DNA of 64,000 bases from positions 1,054,001-1,118,000 of the forward strand of contig CM074764.1 of NCBI GenBank assembly GCA_037355855.1. The letters run 5' to 3'. Origin of the DNA: Pseudo-nitzschia pungens (Eukaryota > Bacillariophyta > Bacillariophyceae > Bacillariales > Bacillariaceae). This document shows positions 50,945-60,812 of this stretch, in pieces (the first letter of the stretch is position 1; each line of letters starts with the position of its first letter). Under the pieces are notes generated by a model. That model had not been told where the DNA came from. It did no database searches and saw only the letters and a list, made by a program, of their open reading frames with translations. Both the position numbers and the translations under genes were made by a program.

Positions 50945-52506
50945 TGCGAAACTTGCTGCGATGGTACTGTGATGGGTAAGTTACGATACGGTACGGAAAT
51001 CAGAGTTGCTTTGGGAATAGTCCTTCTTGGGTGCTGGATGGCACTGCGAATGTGAGAAAAGAAGCCGGGTTGCGTTCGGTGAGACGAGACGAGATGAAAT
51101 ACTGTTAGTAATACTATTAAAATGCTTTTGTGCAGTTGCCGGTTGAAAGCGTATCTTTTCGGCACGGCGTTCTTCCGATTCCTAATCCTCATGGTGGTGG
51201 TTGGTTCCTTCCTTGCCCGCTCACCGAAAACGAGAAACCAAAGAAACCAAAGACGCACGAATGCTATCCGTCCTAGCTGGTCGTGCCTCGCCAGCTATGA
51301 TGCTAGTGCTTACCGTATGGTGCGGGTTTGGGTAAGTTACGTATTGTTCGGGGTTCGGGGACAATCAAATTGACTCACTCGATCAGATTTATGAATCCCA
51401 AAAATTGGACTGGACCGATTCGAATCAAGATCATACTATCGTGATTACTACCGGTACGGTAGCGTAAGACCTTACTATTATTATTATTTATTGAGATTGA
51501 CTTGGTTGATTGATTGATTTTGATTCGAACCGGTGACATCGGCAACGAACGAGAAGTGGAGAAACAATGACACGCGCTTCGCATCTTTGCTGTTTCTCCG
51601 TAAGGTTACCGTGATTATATTATGTTATTGTGACACACACACAACTGTGACACCATCTGTTATCCGCAGCAGATGTGTGTGTTCGCTCCATTTTGTTTTT
51701 CGCCAAAACTGCCCGAAGAATTCTTTCTTCTCCTCCCTCCCACCCACCCGTGTCAATCGATCGAGAGAGATTGGGATTCTTCTTCTTCTTCTTCTGCTTG
51801 TTCGATTGTTTTGATTGAGATGGTGATTGATTCGATTCATTCATTTATTCCTGCATTCCAAATCAATGAACGACAATACCGCGAATGAACGAACGAATGA
51901 ACGAACGAACGAACGAATGAATCGAATCCGGTTTGGGTTGCGGCAGAATCCAAATCAATCGCACCAGTACGGTACCTTAACCTTACGTAACTTACCATAC
52001 CGTGCGGTACAATCGCAACGGCAAGCATGCTCCGGGAGGCAGATGCTGAGACATGCCGATAATAATATTTTGATTTTTGCCTCCAACCACAAAATTGATG
52101 ATGATGCTCACATCCAACGCGGCGAACAACGGTACGTACAATAACACAAAGCATTTTTGGGTTTGATGTGAGCATTGGAGAAGCACTCTCGATCGAGTCA
52201 ACGGCGTGCAAACAATTCAGAATTCAATTCAATTCAATTCAATTCAATTCAACTTAGCTCAACTCAACTCAACTCAACTCGACTCAACTCAATACAATTG
52301 AACTCAACTCAACTCAACTCAACTCAACTCAAAATCACCAAGAACAATCTGATTACAATCGAATTCCGATTCCTGGGTTCCAACATCCGAATTCCTGTTT
52401 CCCAACTTTTCCATTCGAATCCAATCGATTCACATAAGATAACATCACGTAACACCACATCACACCACACCACACCACAGTACATCACATCACATCGGAT
52501 CCCGCC
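50945..52506. other. intergenic region with pentanucleotide arrays
   Basis: Shared upstream region of divergent genes at 50944 and 52507. It holds TTATTA near 51476-51490, GAAC and GAAT arrays near 51880-51922, and the long AATTC/AACTC array at 52207-52334. No gene is recognised. Confidence 0.6.
52207..52334. repeat. AATTC / AACTC pentanucleotide array
   Basis: About 25 units of AATTC then AACTC (with a GACTC variant) form a 128-bp array 170-300 bp upstream of the start at 52507; an ACCAC/CATCA array follows at about 52440-52495. Confidence 0.9.
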
Positions 52507-54666
52507 ATGAGCAACAGCCGCACCGTGAGCTACCGGAGTTCGGCGGTGTCCTCCTCGGCGTCCATCTCCCGCGCCATTCGCGACGAGCGCTACGAGGATC
52601 TCCCCGAGCTGGTGAGCGAGGCACTTCTGTCCCACCAAAAGCAGCAGCTGCAGCGACAGAAGCAGCAGCAGCAGCAGCAGCAGCAGCACCAACAACCGAC
52701 GCATCTGCAGCATCCCACAAATCCGCTGTGGGAGACCAATTCCAGGGGATGGACCCCGATGCACGTGGCCGCCGTTGGGTGCGCGCAGATGTCCCTCAAG
52801 TGGTGGAACTGGATCCTGAGGATCCAGGGACTCGACGCCAGAATTGGTGCGGTGGATGCCTCGAGCCTCGGCAATCACGGCGAGGAATTTCTGGGTCCGA
52901 ACGCCGATGCCGATGCCGATGCCGATGCTCCGGGTTTCAGCCATCGTCACCACGACCAAAAGCAGCAACAGCAGCAGCAGCAACAACAAGAGCAGCAACA
53001 GCAGCAACATCGGCATCGGCATCGTTGCTGTCATCAGCCCCCACCCCTGCTCTGGACGCTGCCCACCGACCGGGGACAAACCGTCGCGGAGCTCTTCTTT
53101 CGAGCCTCCCTCCACCCGATGCCCTGGTGCAAGAACAGCGTCCGGGAACGAGCGGGGACTCTCACACGGGCCATGGAGCGCCTTCTGGCGAACCATTGCG
53201 ATGGCGAGGGCGGAAGCTCCGACGAAACCAAGGAGGGGCGAGAACGCGGCAAAGGCAAAGTCGAACACGAAGACGAAGACGGACTGGAGGCCCTGCGAAA
53301 GCTCGTGGTGGGGGGGGAGGGCACACATCGCCACGGTGACGGTGACAACGACAACGACAACGACAACGACAGAACGGAGGAGGTCGACAATGACGGCAAC
53401 GGCGATCGACACCAGAACCACGGCCACGAGGAGGATCGACACGATGAATCCTCCATCCACCGGAGATCCATCGAATCGAGCACCGCCGAGTCCGAATCCA
53501 TCTCCAACTCCATCTTGGAAGGAGAAGTGCGAGCCACCGCCGCAGCCACAAGCACGCATTCCGAGGACGTGGAGGTGGTCTTTCGATTCTGGACAAAACT
53601 GGAAGCCCTGCTCTTTGCTTCCACCGCCGGCGGCTCAACCCGCGGCGCGAGAGTCCGGCCCCCCGGAAGGCAAAGGCAAGCGCAAGCGCGGACGCGTCCC
53701 CCCGTGGTTCCGTTGCTGGCGACCCTCCCCTGCTGTCCCGAGCTGGTCGCGAGACTCGCGGTCGCCCTCTTTCCGTGGGAGGTGACCGGTGCTCGCGCTC
53801 GCGGTCGTCCCGAGCCGCCGTTGCGGTTGCGGCGGGAACGCAACGGCAACGGCAACGGTTGCTGCGAGGAATCGACCGCAACGACGACCAACGTCGATGA
53901 CGACGACGACGACGACGACGACGACGTCGATGGCGATGGCGATGTTCCGCTCCCCCTCCACCTTTGCCTCTTGTCGCCCACCACCGGGTCCTATCCCTAC
54001 TCCTACTATCCCGACGAACCGCCCGAGCTGTTCGGGTTGTCGTCCCGCCCCCACCAGCGATCCGGGATGCTCCCCGTCCTCTGCAAGGCCTATCCGGAAG
54101 CGGCGGGCCTCCCGATCCGCGTCGGTTCCGTTTCGTCTCGCTTCGGTTCTCGTTCCGCAACCACCACGACAGCGACACCGACGAACGAACACGAACGCCG
54201 ACACCGCCTGCCGCTCCACGCTTCGCTGGCCCGCGGAGACGACTGGGACTCCACCGCGAGGCACCTGTTCGCGGCGTGTCCCTCCGCGGCGGCCGCGCCG
54301 GATCCGTCCACGGGGCTTCCGTGCTTCGCTCTGGCGGTGGTCAAACGGAGCGACAACGACAAACCGAACCGCAAGGGTGCACGCGACCGCGACCGCGACC
54401 AACGACACCGAATCCGCAACGAAAGCAAAACCAAGAGCAGCGGCAGCGACGAAGACCGCGACGGCGACGGCGATTCGCGGTGCCCGGCGACGGGCGCCGG
54501 CGTTGCCTTTGGCCGGAACCGGCAGCGATCGTGCTGGAACTCTCTGCGCCAAAAGGACAAGGACGCGGCGATCGAGCGGGCCAGGGCCGAATCCGACCGG
54601 CGGCGGCTGACGACGGCCTACGAGGTCCTGCGACGGAATCCGTCCGTGCTGGAGGGACTCCGGTAG
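52507..54666 (+). CDS. LPLH/ankyrin-like repeat protein
   Basis: From ATG 52507 to TAG the frame gives 719 residues. One clear ankyrin start is NSRGWTPMHVAAVG near 80. Later units follow the diatom-type degenerate pattern: PLPLHLCLLS..., LPVLCKAYPEAAGL, RRHRLPLHASLARG, ARHLFAACPSAAAAPDPSTGLPCFALAV. In this pattern LPLH starts a helix and YP.AA ends it. Poly-Gln, Asp-Ala, His-Gln and Asp-Asp runs interrupt the repeats. There is no signal peptide or membrane segment. Such proteins form a large family in diatoms with no known function; protein binding is inferred. The 3' end faces the MsrA gene. Confidence 0.8.
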   Translation: MSNSRTVSYRSSAVSSSASISRAIRDERYEDLPELVSEALLSHQKQQLQRQKQQQQQQQQHQQPTHLQHPTNPLWETNSRGWTPMHVAAVGCAQMSLKWWNWILRIQGLDARIGAVDASSLGNHGEEFLGPNADADADADAPGFSHRHHDQKQQQQQQQQQEQQQQQHRHRHRCCHQPPPLLWTLPTDRGQTVAELFFRASLHPMPWCKNSVRERAGTLTRAMERLLANHCDGEGGSSDETKEGRERGKGKVEHEDEDGLEALRKLVVGGEGTHRHGDGDNDNDNDNDRTEEVDNDGNGDRHQNHGHEEDRHDESSIHRRSIESSTAESESISNSILEGEVRATAAATSTHSEDVEVVFRFWTKLEALLFASTAGGSTRGARVRPPGRQRQAQARTRPPVVPLLATLPCCPELVARLAVALFPWEVTGARARGRPEPPLRLRRERNGNGNGCCEESTATTTNVDDDDDDDDDDVDGDGDVPLPLHLCLLSPTTGSYPYSYYPDEPPELFGLSSRPHQRSGMLPVLCKAYPEAAGLPIRVGSVSSRFGSRSATTTTATPTNEHERRHRLPLHASLARGDDWDSTARHLFAACPSAAAAPDPSTGLPCFALAVVKRSDNDKPNRKGARDRDRDQRHRIRNESKTKSSGSDEDRDGDGDSRCPATGAGVAFGRNRQRSCWNSLRQKDKDAAIERARAESDRRRLTTAYEVLRRNPSVLEGLR

Positions 54667-55015
54667 GTAGAGGGGATCGCTATCGCGTGGCGTCGCGTCG
54701 GATCGCATGGATGCGTGGAAGAGGGTGCGCTCCGCGGACGGATCGATGCGAGACGCAAACGCGGGAGTGGTGATCCCGATCGAAAAAGCGAACCGTGGCG
54801 GGGTAGAACTGCCGTCCACCAAGGCCTTTACAACGGCGCGAATGGTAATTTTCGCAACCGTTCGATTGTTTCATTATCATTATTATTATTATTATTATTG
54901 TTATTATTATTGTTGTTATTTTTTCCAAAGCATTACGATTGATTCGTTGCCGCAAGTCGCTACCCTCGCAAGTGCGAAACCCACACCCGTTCCCAACGCC
55001 ACGCAACACGGGTGG

Positions 55016-55096
55016 CGGATCGTTTCGATGTCGGACCGGGTCGCCAAAAGAATGATGGTTCGTTTCGGGACCAAATCGTCATTCCGAAACCCTCCG
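55016..55096 (-). promoter_or_regulatory. Candidate SECIS element in the MsrA 3' UTR
   Basis: On the minus strand the stem-loop lies 103-183 nt past the stop codon. Helix I is CGGA paired with TCCG, a 2x2 internal loop, then GTTTCG paired with CGAAAC. After a short GA the conserved quartet ATGA is at 55082-55079, opposite GA at 55032-55031. Helix II then pairs GATT-GGTC with GGTC-style partners including G.U pairs. An AAA at 55065-55063, 13 nt past ATGA, opens the apical loop as in known elements. These features match the eukaryotic SECIS layout. The fold was drawn by hand. Confidence 0.78.
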
Positions 55097-55198
55097 GTTC
55101 CGTGTTGCGCCATCTCCCGTCCTTGCGCGGAAGATTGTTCCGCGACAACCTCGTGCGTGCGTGCGTGCGTGCTGGCTATTTTTATTTTTTTTCCTTGT

Positions 55199-55930
55199 CT
55201 AGTAGCGGAGCTGCTTTTCGACGTACTTTTGGTGGTACTCCTCGGCCCGGTAAAAGCTCGAGGCCTCCTCCACCGATACGTATTCGCCCAATGCCCCCCG
55301 CTTCTTGCAGGCGTGCTCCGCCATGATCTTTTGGTCCTCCGTGTGATAAAAAATGGCCGACCGGTACTGCGTTCCGGCGAACCGCGGGTCCGACGGGTAG
55401 TGCATCTCGAAAAAGAGCTCCAGGATCCGCTCGTACGTCCACTTGTCCTTGTTGAAGTGGACCCGGATCGCCTCGGCGTAGTCCTGGACGTTCCGGTAGG
55501 TCGGGTTTTGGCTCGCCGGGTTGTCCGTGTTGCGGGAGGTGCTTCCCGAATACCCAACGACCGTGTCGAGGATGCCCTCCTCGCGATCGAAATCGCGCTG
55601 AGGGCCCCAGAATCATCCCATGGCCGCCTCGAAGGTCGCCGTGACGTCCTCGGGGGGAGGGAGGAGGGGACAGATCTTGCGGGCTTCCGCTTCCTGGGCG
55701 GTTACCATGTCGTCGTTGTTCGTTGCGCTGCTGCTGCTGCTGCTGCTAGAAAGATGGGTTTCCAATGGCCGGATGTTGGTGTTGGTGTTGGTGTTGCTGT
55801 TGGTGTTGCAAACACTGTTGGTGATTGATTTGTGACGGTGTCGCGCTGGCTGGGAGGGACGAAAGGACTCGGCGCTTGGGGTCAGAACAGCCGCTGCTGC
55901 AACGAGGAGCAACGCGGGGTGATACTTCAT
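55199..55930 (-). CDS. msrA: Peptide-methionine sulfoxide reductase MsrA, selenocysteine-containing
   Basis: From ATG 55930 to TAG the frame gives 243 residues if the TGA at 55613-55615 is read through as selenocysteine (residue 106). MsrA reduces methionine-S-sulfoxide in proteins. The domain reads ATFEAAMG-U-FWGPQ, where other MsrAs have GCFWG and Cys is the catalytic nucleophile. Then come VVGYSGS, NPTYRNV, YAEAIRV, HYPSD, AGTQYRSAIFY and EEYHQKYVEK, all expected landmarks, and the domain length (about 138 residues after U) is normal. A signal peptide (YHPALLLVAAAAVLTPSA) followed by ES-FRPS suggests plastid import. TGA ends other genes here normally. A SECIS-like stem-loop follows in the 3' UTR. 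Annotation pipelines would split or truncate this gene. Confidence 0.92.
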
Positions 55931-57648
55931 GGATGCGATGCGATGCGTTCGGCGCTCTCTCCTTCGTTTTCTCGGGTGAGGATGCAATGGAGCGATCGAT
56001 CGTGCCAAGTTAAGGATGCAAACTACAGTAACTTGAAGCACTTCGTAGTTGATAATAGAACTGCAACGAAGACCGGGGCATCTGTTGTTGCACCAACGAA
56101 TCCGAAGTGGGAAGACACGAGACACGGGACACGGCGTCATTAGTTTTGCCACAGTGCCGACGGCAACGGAAAAACGAAGGTAAACAATACTACCGTACCA
56201 ATGTACCTGGACGTAAACGTAGGAGGTAAACCTTACGACTACGAGTAAACGAAGCTGACTGTGACTGAATAAGAATTTTCTTACGTGTCGGAAAAAAAAA
56301 ATACAAGTGCGAGTACAAGTAAGGTTTTACCATTAGGGATACCTGAAAGTACGAGACCCAGGAACGCCTAAAATGGGCCCCGACCGTTTCAAAAAAAGTA
56401 CCGGTACGAGTAAGTAAGGTTAAGGTTTACTTCGTATTTCCATTATTTCGCGCCAGATTTCATCAGTAACTTATCTGAGTGTTACATGAAAAAAATAGAA
56501 GTACCGTATGAATAAAAAAATATTTTAAGATTACTACCGAAAACGGCGATAATCTTACAGGTACGACATACGTGCTCGAACGGATACTGCATACCTATGC
56601 CCCGTTCAGTTCACTGCATGGCATCTAGGATAGCCGGTACGGTAGTAGTAAGATAGAAACACGGTACACATTGGCACTTCGCACCTACCCCCCTCCAACA
56701 TGTGGCGAAGTCGTATAGAATATTCGCGCATTCGGGATTAATTTTTGAAGACCTTTTTTCGAAAAATACAACGCCCGCTTTTTCTATGTGTCATGTATTG
56801 AATGCGAGAAAAACATGCGTAGCGAGTAGCGACGCATGGAGAGTTATCATAACATAAACCTTAGTCCCACGGATAGAGTTCCGGTTGAAGAACGTCAATC
56901 AAAAAAGAAGATGGGAGATAGTTAAAAACAAATGAGCTATTCGAGAAATGCGACGACAAGGGTGACTTGGAGTTCCTACTATCAACGGAGCAGAGCCGGT
57001 GGACAGGAATCAACGGAGATAAAAAATAAACTTTGCGTTGGAATGATCGTTGTTAGCCAAAAATGTCAATCTGCGAACGCGGAGGCACACGTATTGAACA
57101 ATATACTTATGGTTGCAGTAGTCTTGCGAAGGAATTTAGAGACGACCGACGTCTTTCTCGTTTGCAACGGCAACAATCCCGATCCCCCAAGAAAAAAAAA
57201 AAAAATCCGTCGAGTTCGGATGATCGGAGAACACGACGAATACGGTAAGGTTAATGTATTATTTTGATTCAGTCCCCCACGCTCGTCGCTTCTCGGTTGG
57301 GGTTTCCCGACGGTTTGCAATTTCGATTCTGTATCTCGTACGGTACAAGCACAAGCGCTTCCGAAAAGGATCCGACATCGCGTGGAGGACTCGAGAACGC
57401 ACAACATTCCAACAAACCAGTGCGAAAGGGCAGAATCTCTGCCGTACGTCCATTCAACCAGTGTGAGAGCGCAGAATCTCGACGTACTTGAAACCGAGAT
57501 CATTGCGTACACCGAAAAATCTGGGTGTCAACCAAGCCGAATCCAACCAAATCCAATTCAATCCAATTCAATCGAATCCAATTCAATTCAATCAAATCCA
57601 GTCCAATCGAATCCAGTCCAATCGAATCCAATTCAATTCAATCCAACC
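55931..57648. other. intergenic region between divergent genes
   Basis: Upstream of MsrA (minus) and the flavin monooxygenase (plus). GTAAGGTTAAGG and TACTTCGTA lie near 56410-56440. A dispersed AATCC/AATTC array at 57535-57645 immediately precedes the next start. No gene is recognised. Confidence 0.55.
57535..57645. repeat. AATCC / AATTC / AATCG pentanucleotide array
   Basis: About 22 five-base units, mostly AATCC, AATTC and AATCG, ending three bases before the start codon at 57649, so the array should be in the mRNA leader. Confidence 0.9.
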
Positions 57649-59637
57649 ATGCTAGTACGAGAACCGTCAAATGCACCCACCAGTGTGGCCGTAATCGGCG
57701 GGGGACCCAGCGCTATATTCCTTTGCCACGCCCTCGAGATACAGAGGAGGGAGCTGGAGGAACAAGGACAAGACGTGAGCTTCTTCCCTTCGATCCGGTG
57801 TTTCGAGCGATCGGAAGGCCCGGGGGGTGTCTGGAGGTCCGATCGGACCCACGAGCATCGGGACGAGCACCATCATTATCACCATCATCATCACTACACC
57901 GCGGGGACCATGGAAAGTGCGCCGTGGGAAGAAAAAAAGGAGGACTCGGATCCAGATATAGTCTGTGGCGGGAAGCAATGGGCCGATGGTGATGCCCGAG
58001 GCGGCACCACCAACATGTACTCGGGATTGTGGACCAACGGGTGCAAGGAAATCTTTGAATTCTTCGACTACACCTACAAGGACCACTTTGGAGACGTTCG
58101 GATGCCGACCCACCTGCCGCGAAAGTACATTCTCGAATATTTTCTGGCGCGCGTCACTCGGAATTGCCCCGACTTTTTCGAAAAGTACTTTACCTTTCGA
58201 ACGAGCGTGGTCTGCGCCGAGCGGCAACGCGAAGAGCAATCACCCGCGGACGCCGGGGGCAGGAAAAAGTTCCGGATCCGAACCCGCAACGAAGATACGG
58301 GAGAGGAAGAGGTGTTGGAGTTTGACAAGTGCGTGTGGGCCGCCGGAATCAACGGGGTCCCCTACATTCCCCGAGACCTGGTCCGGATTATCCGGGAGGG
58401 AGGCTTTCCGGGACGGATCGTTCACTCGAGCGACACATCCCGGTTCAAGCAGGACGTCGAGGGAAAGCGCGTCTTGCTGATAGGTGGAGGATATTCCGCG
58501 GAGGACTTGGCACTGATGGCCATCAAGGAGGGTGCGGCAAGAGTTTACAACACCTGCCGTGACACCGAGTCGGATATAACCGAAACGACCCGATGGCCCT
58601 ATGACATGGTAACCGTCTATGCGGGAACCGTCCTCGAGAAGGTCTGCGGCAGCACGGTGACGCTGCAAAAGGTCGGTTGGGACACCGAAACCACAAGCTT
58701 CCGGCCCGATACGGACCAGCCGGAGCGCGAGGTCCTCTCGAACATCGACACGATCATTATATGCACCGGATACAGTGCCAACACAAACATGCTGGAACCC
58801 GCCCTGCGGACCGAGCCGTTTGTCCATGCCCCGATCCCCGTTCCGGAGGACTGGACTATGCGCCCCTGCGCCATCAATGCCAAAATCCTGGGGGACGGAT
58901 GCGCCGCGGGAATCCGACCCGAGGGTGGCACCGTGCTGCCGCTCCAGGACTGGCGCGCCGGGCACACGAACCTGTACAGGGGCGTCTTCTCGATCCGTGA
59001 CCCGGACATGATGTACCTAATGGAATACAGTTCCTATTTAGACGCACCTCTGCTGGACATTGACATTAGTGCCTGGATAATTGCGAGGGTCCTGGCCAAG
59101 CGGGTGGCCCTGCCGTCCCCCGAAGACATGCGCGCCGATACGGTGCGAATCCACCTCGAGTACCTGCACGATCCGAGCTTGCGGTATGGAATTGATCCCG
59201 CATACGCAGAAGCCATCGATCGGTGCAGCAAGAACGACGATGCCGAGCACAAGTTGTGGGACGAAAACGACTGCCATCAAACGGCATACCTCAGCTACCG
59301 CGATATCGGAGAACTCATGAACGAGTACGGCTATCCCGTTAGCTTTCTGGAGGCCGACGGGAAAACCTTGAGCCGGTACTGCGAGGTCATCAACTCGAAC
59401 AACTGTCTCGACTCGCGAGACTTGAAACGATTTAGTTACGACGACGACAGCGGCAGCGGCAGCAACAACGACAGTCACGACGGGACAAACAGCGACTCAT
59501 CCGTCACGCGACCTGGATGGATGACCTTTCGGGACGATACGGCTTTGCAAGGTTGTGAGTCCTACTTTACGGGCATCCGCGCGAGTTCCCTTCCCAAGCC
59601 TTGGGTCCTGCTCGACGAGGACGACCCGTTGTGGTAG
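57649..59637 (+). CDS. Flavin-containing monooxygenase-like protein
   Basis: From ATG 57649 to TAG the frame gives 662 residues. The FAD-binding loop is GGGPSA at 17-22 within VAVIGGGPSAIF, followed by the acidic strand end and EGPGGVW at 56-62. MYSGLWTNG and HLPRKYILEYF resemble later FMO segments. FPGRIVHSS at 253-261 is the FMO identifier region (FxGxxxHxxx), GGGYSAED at 279-286 is the NADPH-binding loop, and IICTGYSANTN near 370-380 is the ATG/TGY motif. The reaction is presumably oxygenation of a soft nucleophile or ketone with NADPH and oxygen. A His-rich insert (HEHRDEHHHYHHHHHY, about 71-86) is unusual. No signal peptide is visible. Confidence 0.9.
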   Translation: MLVREPSNAPTSVAVIGGGPSAIFLCHALEIQRRELEEQGQDVSFFPSIRCFERSEGPGGVWRSDRTHEHRDEHHHYHHHHHYTAGTMESAPWEEKKEDSDPDIVCGGKQWADGDARGGTTNMYSGLWTNGCKEIFEFFDYTYKDHFGDVRMPTHLPRKYILEYFLARVTRNCPDFFEKYFTFRTSVVCAERQREEQSPADAGGRKKFRIRTRNEDTGEEEVLEFDKCVWAAGINGVPYIPRDLVRIIREGGFPGRIVHSSDTSRFKQDVEGKRVLLIGGGYSAEDLALMAIKEGAARVYNTCRDTESDITETTRWPYDMVTVYAGTVLEKVCGSTVTLQKVGWDTETTSFRPDTDQPEREVLSNIDTIIICTGYSANTNMLEPALRTEPFVHAPIPVPEDWTMRPCAINAKILGDGCAAGIRPEGGTVLPLQDWRAGHTNLYRGVFSIRDPDMMYLMEYSSYLDAPLLDIDISAWIIARVLAKRVALPSPEDMRADTVRIHLEYLHDPSLRYGIDPAYAEAIDRCSKNDDAEHKLWDENDCHQTAYLSYRDIGELMNEYGYPVSFLEADGKTLSRYCEVINSNNCLDSRDLKRFSYDDDSGSGSNNDSHDGTNSDSSVTRPGWMTFRDDTALQGCESYFTGIRASSLPKPWVLLDEDDPLW

Positions 59638-60208
59638 GCGCACCAGCAGAACCACTGCAATGCCGCGCTGTAGGCGGAAGGAACTTGCTTGCGGCAATGG
59701 ATGTCTGGCGATGCCATGCATGCGATGCGATGCAATAGAAAAGAATGGGTTTCTCGCACTGCGGTGCACACCCTTGCCACCTGGACCAATTCAATGTCGC
59801 TCTCGTGAACAAACTCGGGAACTCGGGGGACTGAGAGAGGAAACCGAGAACTAGTAGTCAGCTAATTATCGATCCAAAGAGGGAGCAAACCAAATAGACA
59901 AACAAACAAGCTACGAAGACTTCCAATTATGTCTTGCATCGGTTTGACCGCAAACCAATCAAACGAATCCTTGACAAAGAGTAGCTGATACAAATAAATT
60001 ATAAATCTAGCTAGTATAATTCACGACTCCACTACTATTATTTAGCAGTGTTTGGTGCCAAACAGAATCACCGGTTGTTGCGCTTTCCAGTTTTTTTCTT
60101 TTTTTAAAATTGATCGAATGATGTTGCTACTCACAATGAAGACCCGTCCCAACGGCCTTACCAACCATGGCCTGCGGCGTGTCCAAGAATGTTGTGCATC
60201 AGCAATGG
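59638..60208. other. intergenic region between convergent genes
   Basis: No gene or repeat of note is recognised in this 571-bp stretch. Confidence 0.6.
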
Positions 60209-60516
60209 TTACGTGCAGGACAGCAACCCGCAGCCCATGCAATCCACGCCGTTGCTGTCGTTGTTCTTGTCCTTGTTCTTGTTTTTGTCCTTGTCCGTGA
60301 ATTTCGGGTCCAGTCCCAGATCGTTCATGGTTTTGTGGGCAACGTCCTCCGCCTTTTGCTTTTGCTCTTCGATCCAGGCCTTGGTGCCGGCCTTGGTCCG
60401 ATCGAGCTCGCTCGCTTTTCCCGAGATGGCGAACTTTCGCTTCTTGAGTTCGACGTAATGATTGGTCTCGTCGATTTTGTCCTTGACAAATTCATTGATG
60501 GTGTCGGCGTTGACGG

Positions 60517-60520
<4 letters not shown>
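60209..60520 (-). CDS. Small charged helical protein with a Cys-rich C-terminus
   Basis: From ATG 60520 to TAA the frame gives 103 residues. It is Lys/Asp/Glu rich and predicted mostly helical (ELKKRKFAISGKASELDRTK, then KAWIEEQKQKAEDVAHKTM), followed by a KDKNKNKDKNN linker. The end is VDCMGCGLLSCT, with three cysteines in the last ten residues, which could be lipidated or bind metal (inference). The leader directly before the ATG is a pure ACA array. I do not recognise the family. An in-frame upstream extension encodes only poly-Thr from that array and is not included. Confidence 0.62.

Positions 60521-60553
<33 letters not shown>
60521..60553 (-). repeat. ACA trinucleotide leader
   Basis: About eleven ACA units on the minus strand abut the start codon at 60520; such CAA-type leaders are unstructured. 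Confidence 0.9.
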
Positions 60554-60812
60554 CAGGTGCGTGCAACTGTTCACGTTGGAAATTATTACTATATAGTTAT
60601 TGTTATTGTTATTTTTGTTGGCGGAATTGTGTTGTTTTGCCTTTGTCTTGCCCGTTTTCTGTCACCGATGATTCGCTGGCTGCTGATACCTACCGTAACT
60701 TACTTCATACCGCATTCGCTCCTGCTTGCTTGCTTGCTTTCTGCTCTAGTTGCGAGTGCGAGTGTGAGTACGAGTAACAGGTGCGAGTAAGGCCTTACTC
60801 GTATCCCATAAC

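Noticed and set aside
49493..51055. 520-codon open frame antisense to the VQQAQQQV protein
   Set aside because: The repeats ([15 protein letters not shown] type) are the reverse complement of the Gln-rich repeats; no start context or domain supports it.
53034..54822. Several 270-395-codon frames overlapping the LPLH/ankyrin-like gene on both strands
   Set aside because: GC-rich sequence with few stops opens all frames; only the 52507 frame shows LPLH/ankyrin units.
55613..55615. TGA in MsrA taken as a pseudogene mutation or sequencing error
   Set aside because: The stop is TGA, not TAA or TAG, lies exactly at the catalytic Cys, has no other damage in the frame, and a SECIS-like structure follows.
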